Shown piece by piece: positions 63,571 through 64,000 of a stretch of DNA of 64,000 nt. Below the pieces are notes generated by a model, which worked only from the letters and a program-made list of their open reading frames with translations, did not search any database and was not told the DNA's origin. Each line of letters opens with the position of its first letter. The stretch's first letter is position 1. Both the position numbers and the translations under genes were made by a program. The stretch covers positions 310,001-374,000 of the forward strand of contig NZ_LPXO01000002.1 of NCBI RefSeq assembly GCF_001482405.1, in the 5' to 3' direction. Source of the DNA: Pseudoponticoccus marisrubri (lineage in GTDB: Bacteria; Pseudomonadota; Alphaproteobacteria; Rhodobacterales; Rhodobacteraceae).

Positions 63571-63904
63571 GTTGGTCCCTCCTCAATGACTGTGACTGCC
63601 GTGGGACCACATGACCATATTTCCCCCTGACCGCGCCAGCCTTTTTGCGGATGCGGCACGGGTCCGGCAAACCCTTGGCAGACAAGGCGATTTCGGGATG
63701 ACGGAAAAAGGTGGGGCGGTCGGCCCGGGGACTGGCCGCACCGCCCCGACAGGGGTGGGTTGCGTCGGGAACGCGGCGCACCAGAGCGGCGCCATAGGGA
63801 ACCCGCCTCGACACTGACCGAGTCGCGCGCCAGCGCAAAGCCTATGGTTGCATCCGGCGCGCCATCGGCAGGGCCTTGCGCAAATCCGGTCCCGGGCGGC
63901 AGGA
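63571..63904. other. 334-base stretch without a supported gene
   Basis: Between the lipoprotein gene and the tail of the next minus-strand gene. A frame beginning MILPPGTGFAQGPADGAPDAT overlaps that gene's stop by ATGA and could be coding for its first about 35 codons, but it then becomes Arg/Pro-rich and non-coding in character. I do not call it. A CTGTGACTGCC..GGGACC region near 63590 may hold the lipoprotein promoter. Confidence 0.4.
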
Positions 63905-64000
63905 TCATGCCCAATCCTCCCCCTCGACAAAGGCCTCGGGGAAGGCCGCACGGGCGGCGGCCTCGTCGATCACCAGGAGGGCCTCGTAGCTTTCGGGATC
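63905..64000 (-). CDS. C-terminal end of a gene running off the window
   Basis: The last 32 codons including the stop (DPESYEALLVIDEAAARAA..FVEGEDWA, stop at 63907-63905) are readable to the window edge in the minus direction. The high GC third positions and ATGA at the stop make coding very likely. Too short to identify. In relatives pccB lies upstream of pccA, but the visible residues do not match the PccB C-terminus as I know it. Confidence 0.6.
   Translation of the reverse strand, partial: DPESYEALLVIDEAAARAAFPEAFVEGEDWA

Noticed and set aside
63571-63914. Possible gene beginning MILPPGTGF, overlapping the previous stop by ATGA
   Set aside because: The first part could be coding, but the frame soon becomes Arg/Pro-rich without a recognisable domain; not enough to call a gene.

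Overview
The window is a GC-rich chromosomal segment of an alphaproteobacterium. The gene content and DUF families point to the Rhodobacteraceae/Roseobacteraceae. Supporting signs are aa3 oxidase subunit I with an FnrL-type box, HdaA-ppk-ppx synteny, a 445-residue ProRS without the editing insertion, CtrA-type TTAA-N7-TTAA sites, the propionyl-CoA carboxylase and methylmalonyl-CoA mutase genes, and DUF1127, DUF2244, DUF2333 and DUF2937 proteins. No integrase, transposase, phage module or CRISPR array is seen. It looks like core chromosome with a few accessory insertions. Family assignments come from reading the translations; no database search was run.

Layout. 1-3728: tripartite tricarboxylate transporter genes tctC-tctB-tctA (minus strand, tctA cut by the window edge) with a divergent LysR regulator. 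3813-10060: a one-direction cluster (minus strand) of a DUF2333 membrane protein, a 111-residue acidic protein, a dynamin-like GTPase, a small anti-sigma-like protein and an OLD-like AAA ATPase with a degenerate TOPRIM-like region. Three genes of this cluster carry the same upstream element, GGATGAAA-N12-GCGTT, with exactly conserved spacing, and a fourth copy faces the other way at 10165-10189. This is the best candidate in the window for an undescribed system. 10313-10399: tRNA-Leu(GAG). 10499-12823: DUF2306 membrane protein, membrane LytTR regulator, lipB, DUF1127 protein. 13074-20943: ctaD, DUF2244 protein behind a possible leader ORF, two glycosyltransferases (the second behind twin CtrA boxes), a GatB/YqeY protein, carA, and a GntR regulator. 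21045-27795: HAD phosphatase, small membrane protein, ubiquinone hydroxylase, class V aminotransferase, Hint-domain protein, two overlapping Lrp regulators and ilvC.

27971-38515: hemerythrin-like protein, a secreted trypsin-fold protein lacking its catalytic triad, glyQ and glyS separated by two membrane-protein genes, and a divergent pyruvate-phosphate dikinase. 38725-45742: cell-wall hydrolase, folB fusion, folP, glmM, DUF2937, serine hydrolase, proS. 45922-53627: AI-2E family permease, hdaA, ppk and ppx, with an orphan flagellin and a DUF1328 protein placed between ppk and ppx behind a run of four perfect palindromes. 53634-64000: secreted protein, EEP phosphatase/nuclease, DnaJ/TerB protein, glyoxalase-like protein, methylmalonyl-CoA mutase, sulfotransferase, DUF4174 protein, lipoproteins, pccA, and the tail of another gene.

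Working together: pccA and scpA carry propionyl-CoA to succinyl-CoA; folB and folP make the folate precursor; ppk and ppx build and degrade polyphosphate; the Lrp pair probably controls the divergent ilvC. The 6-10 kb cluster combines a membrane-remodelling GTPase, a membrane protein and a DNA- or substrate-sensing ATPase under what looks like one alternative-sigma promoter. I infer an envelope or stress response, and this is untested.
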